DNA of 32,348 bases from a bacterium (lineage in GTDB: Bacteria; Desulfobacterota; S145-22): contig JAOZMY010000018.1 in the NCBI GenBank assembly GCA_029934085.1, positions 2,020-34,367 on the forward strand, in the 5' to 3' direction. Of the stretch, positions 15,901-24,868 are shown piece after piece. Made by a program: the position numbers and the translations under genes. Numbering within the stretch: position 1 is the stretch's first letter; each line of letters starts with the position of its first letter. The notes below the pieces were generated by a model. That model did not search any database. It worked only from the letters and a program-made list of their open reading frames with translations, and was not told where the DNA came from.

Positions 15901-17988
15901 GTGGCAGGAAAATGGCGTTACGTCGTTTTGGGATTCCTCGGCTTTATTTTCATCTTTTTTACTCCTTATTCTTTCGCGAAAAAAATCCCTTCCAAGGTGA
16001 AAGGCCCCATTAAGATTCAAGCTGATAAACTCATTTACAACAGAGATAAGAACACCTATACGGCTCAGGGCCATGTCGTCATTAAGAGTCAGAAAAGTGT
16101 GCTCAAAGCAGACAAAATCGTCATAAACAATTCAACAAAAGACGTAGAGGCCACGGGCCATGTACAGTTTACGGATGGGGAAGACGAGCTGACCTGTACC
16201 CACATGCGCTTGAACCTCCTGACGCATTTGGGCACCATTTATAACGGAACCCTAAAAACGAAGAAGGGGAATTATCGGATCACCGCCAGCCGTGCGGAGC
16301 GGTTGGGCCCCGAACGGTATCGAATTTACGATGGAACCTTTACGACCTGTAACGCCAAGAAACCCGCATGGCAATTCAAGGCAAAAAAGATGGACGTGAC
16401 CGTCGAAGGTTTTGCGGTGGCCAGAGACGCGAAGTTTTATGCGGGAGGGATTCCGATCCTCTACTCTCCTTATCTAATCTATCCGACTAAGCGGAAGCGT
16501 CAGACTGGGTTTCTGTTCCCTATTTTCGGAGGGTCCAGCCATGACGGTGTCATGATCGGTGAATCCTTTTTCTGGGCTATCTCTGAAGATAAAGATGCTA
16601 CCTTCACGGAAACCTATTACGGAGATCGCGGATTCAAGCATGGGTTGGAGTTCCGATACGCCCGGACATCCGACAGCAATGGGCAGTTGAACTTACACTA
16701 TATCGATGATGATAAATATCACGGAAACCGATGGGCGGTGATCTACCGACACGATGAGTATCTTAAGAATGGGTTTTATGCAAAGGCGGATATTAACAGG
16801 GTCAGTGACAAGGACTATCTCGTCGATTTTAGCGAGGATATCCCCGGAAAGTCCGCCACGGACGCGCGCCGGGAGCAGCTCTTGAAATCGAAAGTCTCCT
16901 TTGGGAAAAACTGGAATAAATATAGTTTTAGCGGGGAGTTTTCCTATTACGACGATTTAACCAAGAACAACAATGACTATACGACGCAGCGTTATCCCTA
17001 TCTGCGGTTCAGCGCGGCGGAGCAGCCCCTGTTTAACACCCCATTGAATTACAATTTTGACGGTACCTATGCCTATTATTACAAAAAGGAGGCGGAAAGA
17101 CTCCAATACGCGGATCTTTACCCACACATTGCTTATCCCTTCGAACTCTTTCAGGTCCTTCAGATGAAGCCGATCGCCGGGTTCAGGGAAACCATGGTGT
17201 GGCCTTCCAATGTGGGCCCGAATGACGAGGATGACTTCGAATCACGGGGGATTCCGGACTTCAGCATCAACGCCTATACGGTGGTCCAGAGGATCTTCAA
17301 GACAAGCGAAACAAAGGCTTACAAGAACACCATCAAACCTGAAATAACCTATGAATACATCCCTGACATAAGCCAGAACGATCTCTACTGGTTGAGCCCA
17401 ATAGAGAAAAGAAGTGTCTTGCACTATGGCTTGACGAGCTTTTTGATTGAGAAGAAGCTGAATAAAAAAGGAGAGTCCACGTATCGAGATTTCATGAGGT
17501 TCAAGATTTATCAGTCCTACAATTTTGAGGCGGAGGAAGGGGAATATGAATTTTCATCTATCTCTGCCCAGCTGGATTTGTGGCCTTCCAAATATATCTA
17601 TTCAAAGACGACGACCTCTTTTGATCATACGAGCGGTGATTTCTCAGACCTTTACGAAACCCTGGTGCTTTCAGATAGGAGGGGAGACAGGCTCTCTTGT
17701 GACTACAATTACAGTAAGGTGGAGGCGGGACAGGATATAAACCAATTGGATCTTAATGCATGGATAAAGATTACAGACAAGATTCATCTTGCCTATACGA
17801 CGAAATATGATTTCGCAATGAGTGATTTTATCGAAAGCACCTATGGGTTGGTTTATAGTCCCCAATGCTGGCGGCTCGATTTCCAGGTTCACGATATCAA
17901 GCGTTCCGAGGATGGAAGTATCCCAGCCGAAACCCAGTACCGTGTGATGTTTACCCTGGAGGGACTCGGTACGTTCGGCATGAAGTAG
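15901..17988 (+). CDS. lptD: LPS-assembly outer-membrane protein LptD
   Basis: Outer-membrane barrel that inserts lipopolysaccharide into the outer leaflet. The 695 residues (E. coli about 784) begin with a signal peptide (hydrophobic 8-24, ending YSFAKK). An LptA/OstA-like beta-jellyroll domain (about 36-130) repeats ADK-type strands and TAQGHV/EATGHV motifs. The family signature PYLIYPTKRKRQTGFLFP marks entry to the barrel, which ends in aromatic-rich strands. Cys99, Cys150 (TTCNAKK) and two late cysteines (LSCDY and QCWRLD) could form the disulfides of the family, though the extreme N-terminal Cys of the E. coli protein is absent. The GTG start follows GGGAGGT. rmlA starts 4 bp after the stop. 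Confidence 0.95.
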   Translation: MAGKWRYVVLGFLGFIFIFFTPYSFAKKIPSKVKGPIKIQADKLIYNRDKNTYTAQGHVVIKSQKSVLKADKIVINNSTKDVEATGHVQFTDGEDELTCTHMRLNLLTHLGTIYNGTLKTKKGNYRITASRAERLGPERYRIYDGTFTTCNAKKPAWQFKAKKMDVTVEGFAVARDAKFYAGGIPILYSPYLIYPTKRKRQTGFLFPIFGGSSHDGVMIGESFFWAISEDKDATFTETYYGDRGFKHGLEFRYARTSDSNGQLNLHYIDDDKYHGNRWAVIYRHDEYLKNGFYAKADINRVSDKDYLVDFSEDIPGKSATDARREQLLKSKVSFGKNWNKYSFSGEFSYYDDLTKNNNDYTTQRYPYLRFSAAEQPLFNTPLNYNFDGTYAYYYKKEAERLQYADLYPHIAYPFELFQVLQMKPIAGFRETMVWPSNVGPNDEDDFESRGIPDFSINAYTVVQRIFKTSETKAYKNTIKPEITYEYIPDISQNDLYWLSPIEKRSVLHYGLTSFLIEKKLNKKGESTYRDFMRFKIYQSYNFEAEEGEYEFSSISAQLDLWPSKYIYSKTTTSFDHTSGDFSDLYETLVLSDRRGDRLSCDYNYSKVEAGQDINQLDLNAWIKITDKIHLAYTTKYDFAMSDFIESTYGLVYSPQCWRLDFQVHDIKRSEDGSIPAETQYRVMFTLEGLGTFGMK

Positions 17989-17991
17989 ACG

Positions 17992-18720
17992 ATGAAGGGT
18001 GTTATTCTCGCGGGGGGGACTGGATCGCGCCTCTTCCCGCTTACGAAGATTACCAACAAACACCTGCTGCCGGTTTTTGACCGGCCGATGATATTTTACC
18101 CGCTGGAGTGTCTCGTAAAGGCCGGGATACAAGACATCCTCATCGTAACAGGCGGCCAGCACGCGGGCGATTTTCTGAAGCTCTTGGGAAACGGCAAGGA
18201 ATTTGGCCTCAAACATATCAATTACACGTATCAGGAAGGCGAGGGAGGTATCGCGGAGGCCCTTTCCCTGGCGGAATATTTCGCCGGCGGGGACAAGATC
18301 TGTGTCGTTCTGGGGGACAACCTCGTTGAGAGAAATATTGGACAGGCAGTCGAGGACTTTGAGCGCCAGCCATCCGGAGCGAAGATTCTTCTCAAAAAAG
18401 TTCCGGACCCGGAGCGATTCGGGGTTCCCGTTTTTAAAGGGGATCGGATCGTGAGGATCGAGGAAAAGCCGAAACAGCCTAAGTCTTCCTACGCGGTGAC
18501 CGGGATCTATTTCTACGACACGAGGGTTTTTGACATCATCAAGACCTTGGAACCTTCCGAGCGGGGAGAACTCGAAATCACCGACGTGAACAACTGGTAC
18601 ATCGAACGTGGAGAGATGACGTGGCATGAGCTGGAGGGGTGGTGGACCGACGCAGGGACCTTTCGCTCCCTGCTCAAGGCGTCGAATCTCGTTGCGGAAA
18701 CGGGGGCGAACAACCTTTAG
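17992..18720 (+). CDS. rmlA: Glucose-1-phosphate thymidylyltransferase, short form
   Basis: Makes dTDP-glucose from dTTP and glucose-1-phosphate, the first step to dTDP-rhamnose and related sugars. At 242 residues it is shorter than the common RmlA of about 290, lacking the C-terminal regulatory helices. The nucleotide-binding loop LAGGTGSRLFPLT (6-18), the Lys in KHLLPVFDRPMI and the LGDN metal-site motif (about 107-110) are present. The ATG lies 3 bases after the lptD stop with only a weak SD, implying coupling. It opens a four-gene dTDP-sugar set with rmlC-like, rmlB and rmlD. A uridylyltransferase is less likely given rmlB and rmlD. Confidence 0.9.
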   Translation: MKGVILAGGTGSRLFPLTKITNKHLLPVFDRPMIFYPLECLVKAGIQDILIVTGGQHAGDFLKLLGNGKEFGLKHINYTYQEGEGGIAEALSLAEYFAGGDKICVVLGDNLVERNIGQAVEDFERQPSGAKILLKKVPDPERFGVPVFKGDRIVRIEEKPKQPKSSYAVTGIYFYDTRVFDIIKTLEPSERGELEITDVNNWYIERGEMTWHELEGWWTDAGTFRSLLKASNLVAETGANNL

Positions 18721-18731
18721 GGGACTACGAT

Positions 18732-19187
18732 ATGATCGATGGCGTTGAGATAAAAAAACTCAAAGTTATTCCTGATGAGCGGGGGCGTTTGATGGAAATC
18801 CTCCGGTGTGACGAGTCCATTTTTACCAAATTTGGCCAGGTCTATATGACAACTACCTATCCCCACGTGGTCAAGGCATGGCATGCCCACCGGCTTCAAG
18901 ACGATCACGTAACGGTTGTTTTTGGGATGATCAAACTGGTGCTTTACGATGCCCGAGAAGGTTCCCCAACCCAGGGGGAGATTGACGAATTTTTCATTGG
19001 GGAACACAATCCTCTTCTGGTCAAGGTCCCCCGTGGCGTGACCCACGGATGGAAATGTATCAGTGAAACGGAAGCGATCATTATCAATGTGGTGACAGAA
19101 CCCTACAACTATGAGCACCCCGACGAGATCCGGATCGATCCCCATGAAAACGATATCCCGTACCGGTGGGAACGAAAAGACGGCTAA
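18732..19187 (+). CDS. dTDP-4-dehydrorhamnose 3,5-epimerase-like cupin, short form
   Basis: RmlC-superfamily cupin, 151 residues against about 180 for classic RmlC. The RmlC-like start (DERGRLMEIL) and end (IRIDPHENDIPYRW) are clear. The active-site strand reads AWHAHRLQDD, so the usual GLHFQ and the Lys two strands on are not conserved in the classic form. It may therefore epimerise at both C3 and C5, at one carbon, or act as a related isomerase. ATG at 18732 follows AGGGGA with 7 nt spacing; a longer frame from 18639 overlaps rmlA and looks like read-in. Placed between rmlA and rmlB, it is expected to fill the RmlC step. Confidence 0.83.
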   Translation: MIDGVEIKKLKVIPDERGRLMEILRCDESIFTKFGQVYMTTTYPHVVKAWHAHRLQDDHVTVVFGMIKLVLYDAREGSPTQGEIDEFFIGEHNPLLVKVPRGVTHGWKCISETEAIIINVVTEPYNYEHPDEIRIDPHENDIPYRWERKDG

Positions 19188-19205
19188 GACCCTTACGGAG
19201 CGATT

Positions 19206-20189
19206 GTGAAAATCCTGGTTACTGGTGGGTATGGGTTCATTGGGAGTAATTTCGTCCGGTATTTTCTTTCTCGGTATCCCGAGCACCAACTCATCAATCT
19301 CGACAAACTGACCTATGCGGGGAATCCCCATAACCTTGAAGATATTCAAGAAGGTGAGAATTACCGTTTCATCCGTGGAGATATCTCCGATCCCAAGGTC
19401 CTGGGGCCGATTTTTGAAGAAGGGATCGATGGTGTTATCCATTTCGCCGCGGAATCCCACGTGGACCGGAGCATCGAAGATGCCGCTGTCTTCGTTCAGA
19501 CGAATGTCATGGGAACCTATCAGCTTCTGGAGTTCGCGAGGCTGTATAAAGTGTCGCGTTTTCTCCATATCTCCACGGATGAGGTCTATGGCGAATTAGG
19601 CCATGAGGGGGCTTTTACAGAGGAGATGCCGCTGCAACCTAACAGTCCCTACGCGGCCAGCAAGGCGGCTTCCGATCTGATGGTAAAAGCCTACTTCAGA
19701 ACACACCGCCTTCCGGTGGTCATTACCCGGTGCTCCAACAATTATGGGCCCTACCAGTTCCCGGAAAAATTGATCCCGTTGATGATTACCAATGCGGTTC
19801 GAGATCTTCCCCTTCCGGTTTACGGGGATGGCCAAAATGTGCGGGACTGGATTTATGTCTTGGATCACTGCAGGGCATTAGCCAAGATCTTCTTCGAGGG
19901 GAAAGAAGGGGAGGTCTACAATATTGGAGGAAATGGGGAACGTACAAACCTGGAAGTAGTCCACCGGATCCTCGCGTATCTAAAGAAACCCGAATCCCTG
20001 ATCACCTTCGTGAAGGATCGTCCCGGGCATGATTTCCGTTACGCCATGGATTTTTCAAAGCTCAGGGATTCTCTTGGGTGGGAACCCGAGGTTCCCTTCG
20101 AAGAGGGAATCGAAAAGACCGTCGACTGGTATCTTACCCATCGCGATTGGTGGGAGGCCATCCTTGACGGAACCTATCAAAACGGATGA
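19206..20189 (+). CDS. rmlB: dTDP-glucose 4,6-dehydratase
   Basis: NAD-dependent short-chain dehydrogenase/reductase that converts dTDP-glucose to dTDP-4-keto-6-deoxyglucose. Of 327 residues, GGYGFIG (7-13) binds NAD; the catalytic group is Thr124-Asp125-Glu126 (STDEVYG), Tyr149 and Lys153 (YAASK). RCSNNYGPYQFPEKLIP is the family signature. GTG start at 19206; the upstream GGAG (19198-19201) is close enough to serve as SD. It is preceded by the rmlC-like gene (18 bp) and followed by rmlD (20 bp). The product could also feed amino-sugar synthesis through the DegT aminotransferase on the other strand. Confidence 0.96.
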   Translation: MKILVTGGYGFIGSNFVRYFLSRYPEHQLINLDKLTYAGNPHNLEDIQEGENYRFIRGDISDPKVLGPIFEEGIDGVIHFAAESHVDRSIEDAAVFVQTNVMGTYQLLEFARLYKVSRFLHISTDEVYGELGHEGAFTEEMPLQPNSPYAASKAASDLMVKAYFRTHRLPVVITRCSNNYGPYQFPEKLIPLMITNAVRDLPLPVYGDGQNVRDWIYVLDHCRALAKIFFEGKEGEVYNIGGNGERTNLEVVHRILAYLKKPESLITFVKDRPGHDFRYAMDFSKLRDSLGWEPEVPFEEGIEKTVDWYLTHRDWWEAILDGTYQNG

Positions 20190-20209
20190 TTCGGGAGACC
20201 GGGTGACCC

Positions 20210-21067
20210 ATGTGGCTTATTTTCGGAGGATCGGGATTTCTCGGATCGTTTCTGCGACGTCATCTTAAGGCGAGGAACATTCCCTTTCATTCACCAACCT
20301 CGAATCAGTGCGACATCCGGGACAAGAACGCCTTGAGGCGATGGATAGATGAGGTCGCGCCGGAGGTGGTAATCAACTGTGTTGCGCTCACGGGCGTGGA
20401 TTTTTGCGAGGAGCATCCCAACGAGGCGTGGGAAATCAATACCCGAGCGCCGGCGATTATGGCCGCGCTGTGTCAAGAGAAGAATTCCTTTTTTGTCCAT
20501 TTCAGCACGGATTATGTTTTTTCTGGGAGCAAGGGGAATCCTTACGTGGAATCGGATCTGACCGATCCCATCAACGTCTACGGCTGGACGAAACGTTTGA
20601 GCGAAGAATCCCTCCAGGCCGCCTATCCTGAAGGAACTCTGATTGTCCGGTCCGCCTGGCTCTTCTCGGAACATACCAAGGGTTTTTTTACCTTTCTTGC
20701 CGATGCCGTTGAGGAATCACGGGGAGAATTATCGGTTCCGCGGCAGGTAGGTTCACCCACCTATCTCGAAGACCTTGCGAAAACCACCCTGAAATTGGTA
20801 GAAAAAGGGCGGTCGGGACTCTTTCACGTGGTAAACGGAGGTGCCACGAGCTGGGTTGAACTGGCAGAATTTTTTCTTGCCCGTTTTCCAGGGGGTGGTG
20901 CCTTAAGCGTTTCAGAGAGGAAAGTGGACACCCGACCCGCGAGGCGACCCGTTTACAGTGTCTTGGCAACGGACAAGCTCAGAAAGACGGCGGGTTTGGA
21001 AGTGCGGCCCTGGCAAGAGGCGGCGGAAGCGTGTATTGAGAGGATGACAAAGAGGCGCAAGGAGTAG
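20210..21067 (+). CDS. rmlD: dTDP-4-dehydrorhamnose reductase
   Basis: Reduces dTDP-4-dehydrorhamnose to dTDP-rhamnose. The 285-residue SDR shows GGSGFLG (6-12) for NAD(P), the family stretch NCVALTGVDFCE, STDYVFSG, and the catalytic pair in YGWTK. GTRPxR-like C-terminal residues (DTRPARRPVYSVL) are typical of RmlD substrate binding. The ATG follows GGGAGA at an 11-nt spacing. It ends 2 bp before ugd. Confidence 0.93.
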   Translation: MWLIFGGSGFLGSFLRRHLKARNIPFHSPTSNQCDIRDKNALRRWIDEVAPEVVINCVALTGVDFCEEHPNEAWEINTRAPAIMAALCQEKNSFFVHFSTDYVFSGSKGNPYVESDLTDPINVYGWTKRLSEESLQAAYPEGTLIVRSAWLFSEHTKGFFTFLADAVEESRGELSVPRQVGSPTYLEDLAKTTLKLVEKGRSGLFHVVNGGATSWVELAEFFLARFPGGGALSVSERKVDTRPARRPVYSVLATDKLRKTAGLEVRPWQEAAEACIERMTKRRKE

Positions 21068-21069
21068 TT

Positions 21070-22371
21070 ATGAGGATCTGCATGATTGGAACGGGATACG
21101 TGGGACTGGTCACAGGATGTGGACTGGCCGAGTTCGGGATGAAGGTTACCTGTGTGGATAAAATCACGGAAAAGATCGAAATGTTAAAGCGAGGGGAAAT
21201 TCCCATTTACGAACCGGGGCTCAAAGATCTGGTGGAAAAGAACGTAAAAGAAGGCCGCCTGAGTTTCTCAACCGATATCCCGGAAGCCATCCGGAACAAT
21301 TTGGTAATCTTCCTTGCCGTGGGAACCCCATCCGATGATGACGGGGGGGCCGATCTGCAATACCTCTTCGACGCGGTGGATGAAATCGCCCGTAATCTCA
21401 ACGGCTACAAGGTCATTGCCATCAAGAGCACCGTCCCCGTCGGGACGGCGAAACGGGTGACCCAAAGGATCGCCGAACAGGTCGAGGGAGCCGCCTTCGA
21501 TGTGGTCTCCAATCCCGAGTTTCTCCGGGAAGGCTCGGCGGTAGAGGATTTCCTGCATCCCGACCGGGTCGTTATTGGCACGGAGAGTGAGCAGGCGGTC
21601 GCCATTATGAAAGACATCTACAGTCCCCTATATCTGATTGAAACCCCTTTCGTCATTACCAATAACGAGACGGCCGAGATGATCAAGTACGCCTCCAATA
21701 CCTTTCTGGCTGCTAAGATCTCTTATATCAACGAGGTAGCAAACATCTGCGAGCTGGTAGGGGCCGATGTCCATGTAGTGGCCCGTGCCATGGGACTGGA
21801 CGGCCGAATCAGCAGAAAGTTTCTTCATCCTGGCCCTGGCTTCGGGGGCTCCTGCTTTCCGAAAGATACCCGTGCCCTCTATCATCTGGCGAGGGAGAAG
21901 GGATATGATCCTACCCTGATCGGGTCTGTGATCCGTGTCAACGAGAATCAGAAGACGCGGATGGTGGACAAGGTGAAACGGATGGTGGGGGGAGACTTGA
22001 AGGGAAAGGTGATCGGGGTTCTGGGGGTATCTTTCAAGCCAAACACGGATGATATTCGGGAGTCTCCTGCCATCTATGTGATCAAAAGTCTTCTGGAATC
22101 GGGGGCGAAGGTCCGGGCCTTTGATCCCGCTGCCCTTGGGGAAGCTCAGAAGGTGTTTGGAGACACCGTTACCTATGCCTCAAACGCCTATGAAGTGGCG
22201 GAAGGTGCGGATGCCGTCGTTCTCATGACCGAGTGGAACCAGTTCCGTAGCCTGGACCTCCAAGAGCTGAAGGGACGGATGAAGACCCCGATCTTTGTTG
22301 ACACGCGAAACGTTTATGACCCCCGCAAGATGGCGCAGGCGGGATTCGCCTATGAAGGGGTAGGTCGTTGA
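21070..22371 (+). CDS. ugd: UDP-glucose 6-dehydrogenase
   Basis: Oxidises UDP-glucose to UDP-glucuronate with two NAD, supplying uronic acid or pentose for surface polysaccharide. The 433 residues show GTGYVG (7-12) for NAD, YEPGL (47-51), the substrate Lys in IKYASN (about 207), and the catalytic Cys262 in GFGGSCFPKD. AAGGAG lies 5 nt before the ATG. Its TGA overlaps the TTG start of the LpxH-like gene by 4 nt. UDP-ManNAc dehydrogenase is a relative, but the FGGSCFPKDTRAL block is that of UDP-glucose dehydrogenases. Confidence 0.95.
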   Translation: MRICMIGTGYVGLVTGCGLAEFGMKVTCVDKITEKIEMLKRGEIPIYEPGLKDLVEKNVKEGRLSFSTDIPEAIRNNLVIFLAVGTPSDDDGGADLQYLFDAVDEIARNLNGYKVIAIKSTVPVGTAKRVTQRIAEQVEGAAFDVVSNPEFLREGSAVEDFLHPDRVVIGTESEQAVAIMKDIYSPLYLIETPFVITNNETAEMIKYASNTFLAAKISYINEVANICELVGADVHVVARAMGLDGRISRKFLHPGPGFGGSCFPKDTRALYHLAREKGYDPTLIGSVIRVNENQKTRMVDKVKRMVGGDLKGKVIGVLGVSFKPNTDDIRESPAIYVIKSLLESGAKVRAFDPAALGEAQKVFGDTVTYASNAYEVAEGADAVVLMTEWNQFRSLDLQELKGRMKTPIFVDTRNVYDPRKMAQAGFAYEGVGR

Positions 22372-23132
22372 GGCATTGCCTCTTTATAGGGGATGCCCAT
22401 ATCGTTCCGGAGGACAAGGCGTTTCAAGAGCGTTTGTCGAAATTTCTCGTTTCACTACCCGGTGTTTATGATCACCTCTTCGTGATGGGGGATTTGTTTG
22501 AGTTCTGGTTTGGGTTCGAGGGTTATTCCTATGAAAACGAATACGGCCCCGTTCTGGAGGCCTTTCGATACATCGTGTCAAAGGGTGTTCAGATCATCTA
22601 TTTTGAGGGGAATCACGATTTTTTTATGGGGTCGATCTTCACGAGAGAGCTGGGTGCCCAGGTCTACCCTGATGCCCATTCTTTTGAGGTTGAGGGGGAA
22701 CGTTGGTTCATGACCCATGGAGACCTGGTGGCGGCGGAAGGCCTGCGATACGGGACCTACCGTAAGCTCATTCGAAACCCCTTGACGTACGGATTGATCC
22801 GTCTGCTCGGTCCGAGGTGGACCTTGAAGATGGCTTGGAAGTTTGGGGCCATGAGCCATAAGGTCTATCATACGCCGGAGTCCTATGACGCCACAAAGTA
22901 CACGACCTTCGTGAAGAAAAAGTTCGCCGCCGGGTATGACGCGGTCATCATGGGTCACACCCACAGGGCGGGGGTTATCACATATCATGTGGGAGACAAG
23001 GAACGTTTCTACGTCAACTGCGGAGACGCCAGGAACGCCGAAACCTATGTCACCTACCATCCGGGTCAGGGATTCGAGGTTCAGAAAGGACTGGAACCCT
23101 TAACGGGGGATACTACCCCTCAATCAGGGTAA
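22368..23132 (+). CDS. lpxH: UDP-2,3-diacylglucosamine diphosphatase, LpxH-type
   Basis: Metallophosphoesterase that cleaves UDP-2,3-diacylglucosamine to lipid X and UMP in lipid A synthesis. In 254 residues the Mn-ligand motifs match E. coli LpxH numbering closely: Asp9 and His11 (GDAH), Asp42 (GDLFEF), Asn82 (GNHD), His117 (THGD), and His197 with His199 (GHTH). The family's cap (about 125-170) is basic and helical. The TTG start overlaps the ugd stop (TTGA). It is convergent with engB, and the two coding ends overlap by 20 nt (23113-23132). LpxG/LpxI-like alternatives do not fit these motifs. Confidence 0.9.
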   Translation: MRHCLFIGDAHIVPEDKAFQERLSKFLVSLPGVYDHLFVMGDLFEFWFGFEGYSYENEYGPVLEAFRYIVSKGVQIIYFEGNHDFFMGSIFTRELGAQVYPDAHSFEVEGERWFMTHGDLVAAEGLRYGTYRKLIRNPLTYGLIRLLGPRWTLKMAWKFGAMSHKVYHTPESYDATKYTTFVKKKFAAGYDAVIMGHTHRAGVITYHVGDKERFYVNCGDARNAETYVTYHPGQGFEVQKGLEPLTGDTTPQSG

Positions 23133-23712
23133 GGATCTCGTGCCACAGATCCTTCTTACCTATACCCGTCCGGGCGGAGTAGGGGATGAGGACGACCGTT
23201 TCACCCCGGGAGACCTCCGAGTCCAAGACTTTTCTTATCTGAGCGATCTGTCGATTGGCTTGTTGTTTCTTGAGCTTATCGATCTTGTTCGCCACCAACA
23301 CAGAAGGAATCTCCTCAATGGAAAGCCATTCAAGGAAGGCCAGTTCCTCTTCCTGAAGACCGCGGCGGATGTCAATGATTAAAACCATCCCCTTCAAATT
23401 GGGGTTGTTCAGCAGGAAGGCCTCCACAAGATCTTTCCAGTTTTTACGCATCGATTTAGGAACCTTGGCGTAGCCGAAGCCGGGGAGATCGACGAAGTAA
23501 ATGGAATCGTTAACACTGAAGAGATTCACCATCCGGGTCTTCCCCGGTGTGGAACTTGTCTTGGCGAGGTTCTTCCGATTGAGGAGAGAGTTGAGGATCG
23601 ACGACTTCCCCACGTTGGAGCGGCCCGCAAAGGCGATCTGATTGGGATAGGTGAGCTTCAGGTGTTCTTTTTCGGCGAAGGATTTAACGTAGACGGCCTT
23701 GGTGATCTTCAT
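23113..23712 (-). CDS. engB: Ribosome biogenesis GTPase EngB/YsxC
   Basis: Essential GTPase of the TrmE-Era-EngA family, acting in late assembly of the large ribosomal subunit. In 199 residues: G1 GRSNVGKS (30-37), G2 TPGKT (55-59), G3 DLPGFG (75-80), G4 NKID (142-145) and a G5-like Ser-Ala in PYSARTG. The start is ATG at 23710-23712; a longer frame read into the preceding gene is proline/serine-rich and not coding-like. It lies 10 bp after the DegT aminotransferase stop with no clear SD, so it depends on upstream translation. It is a housekeeping gene at the end of a sugar operon, with its 3' end inside the LpxH-like gene. Confidence 0.95.
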   Translation of the reverse strand: MKITKAVYVKSFAEKEHLKLTYPNQIAFAGRSNVGKSSILNSLLNRKNLAKTSSTPGKTRMVNLFSVNDSIYFVDLPGFGYAKVPKSMRKNWKDLVEAFLLNNPNLKGMVLIIDIRRGLQEEELAFLEWLSIEEIPSVLVANKIDKLKKQQANRQIAQIRKVLDSEVSRGETVVLIPYSARTGIGKKDLWHEILTLIEG

Positions 23713-23722
23713 GATAGCGTAA

Positions 23723-24868
23723 TCAGAAGAAGTTCTTGACGGTGGAGGCGACGTATTCGACCTCGGCGTCGGTGAGCTCCGGATACATGGGAAGGGAAAG
23801 AACCCTTTGGGCGAAGGTTTCCGCGTTGGGGAAGGTGCCCTTTGAGTGCCCGAGGTATTCGAAGGCTGGCTGCAGGTGGATGGGAATGGGATAGTGTATG
23901 GCCGTGCCAATGCCGTGGCTGGAAAGGTATTCTTGCAATGCATCTCGCCGGTCAGTTTGAACCACATAGAGATGGGAGACCGAGTATTCGCCTTCCCGAT
24001 CCTTGGGTGGGAGAGTCAGGGGGAGTTCGGCAAATTCTGAGGAGTAGTACGCGGCGATCTCCCGGCGACGACGGTTGTAAGTGTCGAGGTGGGGTAGCTT
24101 GATCTTTAGCCACGCCGCCTGGATTTCGTCGAGGCGGTTGTTTGCGGCGATCAGGAAATGCTGGTGGCGGGCCTCCTTTTGACCGTAGTTGCGGAGCATC
24201 CGAACCCGCTGTGCCAATTCCAAATCGTTGGTGACCACCATTCCGCCGTCCCCGTAGGCGCCCAGGTTCTTGGTGGGGTAGAAGCTGAAGCATCCCATTG
24301 CTCCCGCCGTCCCGGCCATCACCTTGGGTCGGTCTTTCAACGGGAACCATCCCCCATGGGCCTGGCAGGCATCCTCGACGATGGGAACGCCGAATTCATC
24401 GGATACAGCGGTGAGACGGGCCATATCTTCTGGATGACCGTAAAGATGCACTGGGGCGATGGCCACATAATCTTGGAGCGTCCCGTGTCGTTTTGCCTGG
24501 GTGAGATGGTCGTGAAGCTTTTCGAGGTCTATCCGTCCTTCCTCAGGCCGGATATCCACGAATTCAGGGACACCCCCATGGATCGCCGCGGCCATGGCCG
24601 TGGCGACGTAGGTAACCGGTGTGGTGAGGATCTTTTTGCCCGGTGTCAATTCCATGGCTTGATAGGCCAGGCTGAGGGCCCCCGTGCCGGATCCCACGCC
24701 GATGGCGTACCGGCAACCCAGGTAGTCGGAGAAGGCTGCCTCGAACGCCTCAAGATGGGGCCCGAGGATGAATTGCCCCGTTTCGAGGGTCGACCAGAGG
24801 GCCTGGTCGATCTCGTCTTTCAAGGCCCTGGCCTGCCGTGTCAGATCGAAGATCTTTATGGGTTCCAA
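23723..24868 (-). CDS. DegT/DnrJ/EryC1/StrS sugar aminotransferase
   Basis: PLP enzyme that aminates a nucleotide-keto-sugar, usually dTDP- or UDP-linked. In 381 residues: the PLP-phosphate stretch VGSGTGAL (58-65), ring-binding Asp166 (VEDACQAHGG), and Schiff-base Lys200 in FYPTKNLGAYGDGG, all typical. A TTG start at 24868 overlaps the SDR gene by 13 nt. The likely substrate is a 3- or 4-keto sugar from the SDR next to it or from RmlB. Family members include QdtB/FdtB and PseC/PglE types, which cannot be told apart here. Confidence 0.93.
   Translation of the reverse strand: MEPIKIFDLTRQARALKDEIDQALWSTLETGQFILGPHLEAFEAAFSDYLGCRYAIGVGSGTGALSLAYQAMELTPGKKILTTPVTYVATAMAAAIHGGVPEFVDIRPEEGRIDLEKLHDHLTQAKRHGTLQDYVAIAPVHLYGHPEDMARLTAVSDEFGVPIVEDACQAHGGWFPLKDRPKVMAGTAGAMGCFSFYPTKNLGAYGDGGMVVTNDLELAQRVRMLRNYGQKEARHQHFLIAANNRLDEIQAAWLKIKLPHLDTYNRRRREIAAYYSSEFAELPLTLPPKDREGEYSVSHLYVVQTDRRDALQEYLSSHGIGTAIHYPIPIHLQPAFEYLGHSKGTFPNAETFAQRVLSLPMYPELTDAEVEYVASTVKNFF

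Noticed and set aside
23713-23967. N-terminal extension of EngB
   Set aside because: The extra 85 codons are Pro/Ser-rich, lie antisense-free within the out-of-frame DegT gene and are absent from the family; the ATG at 23712 fits EngB length.
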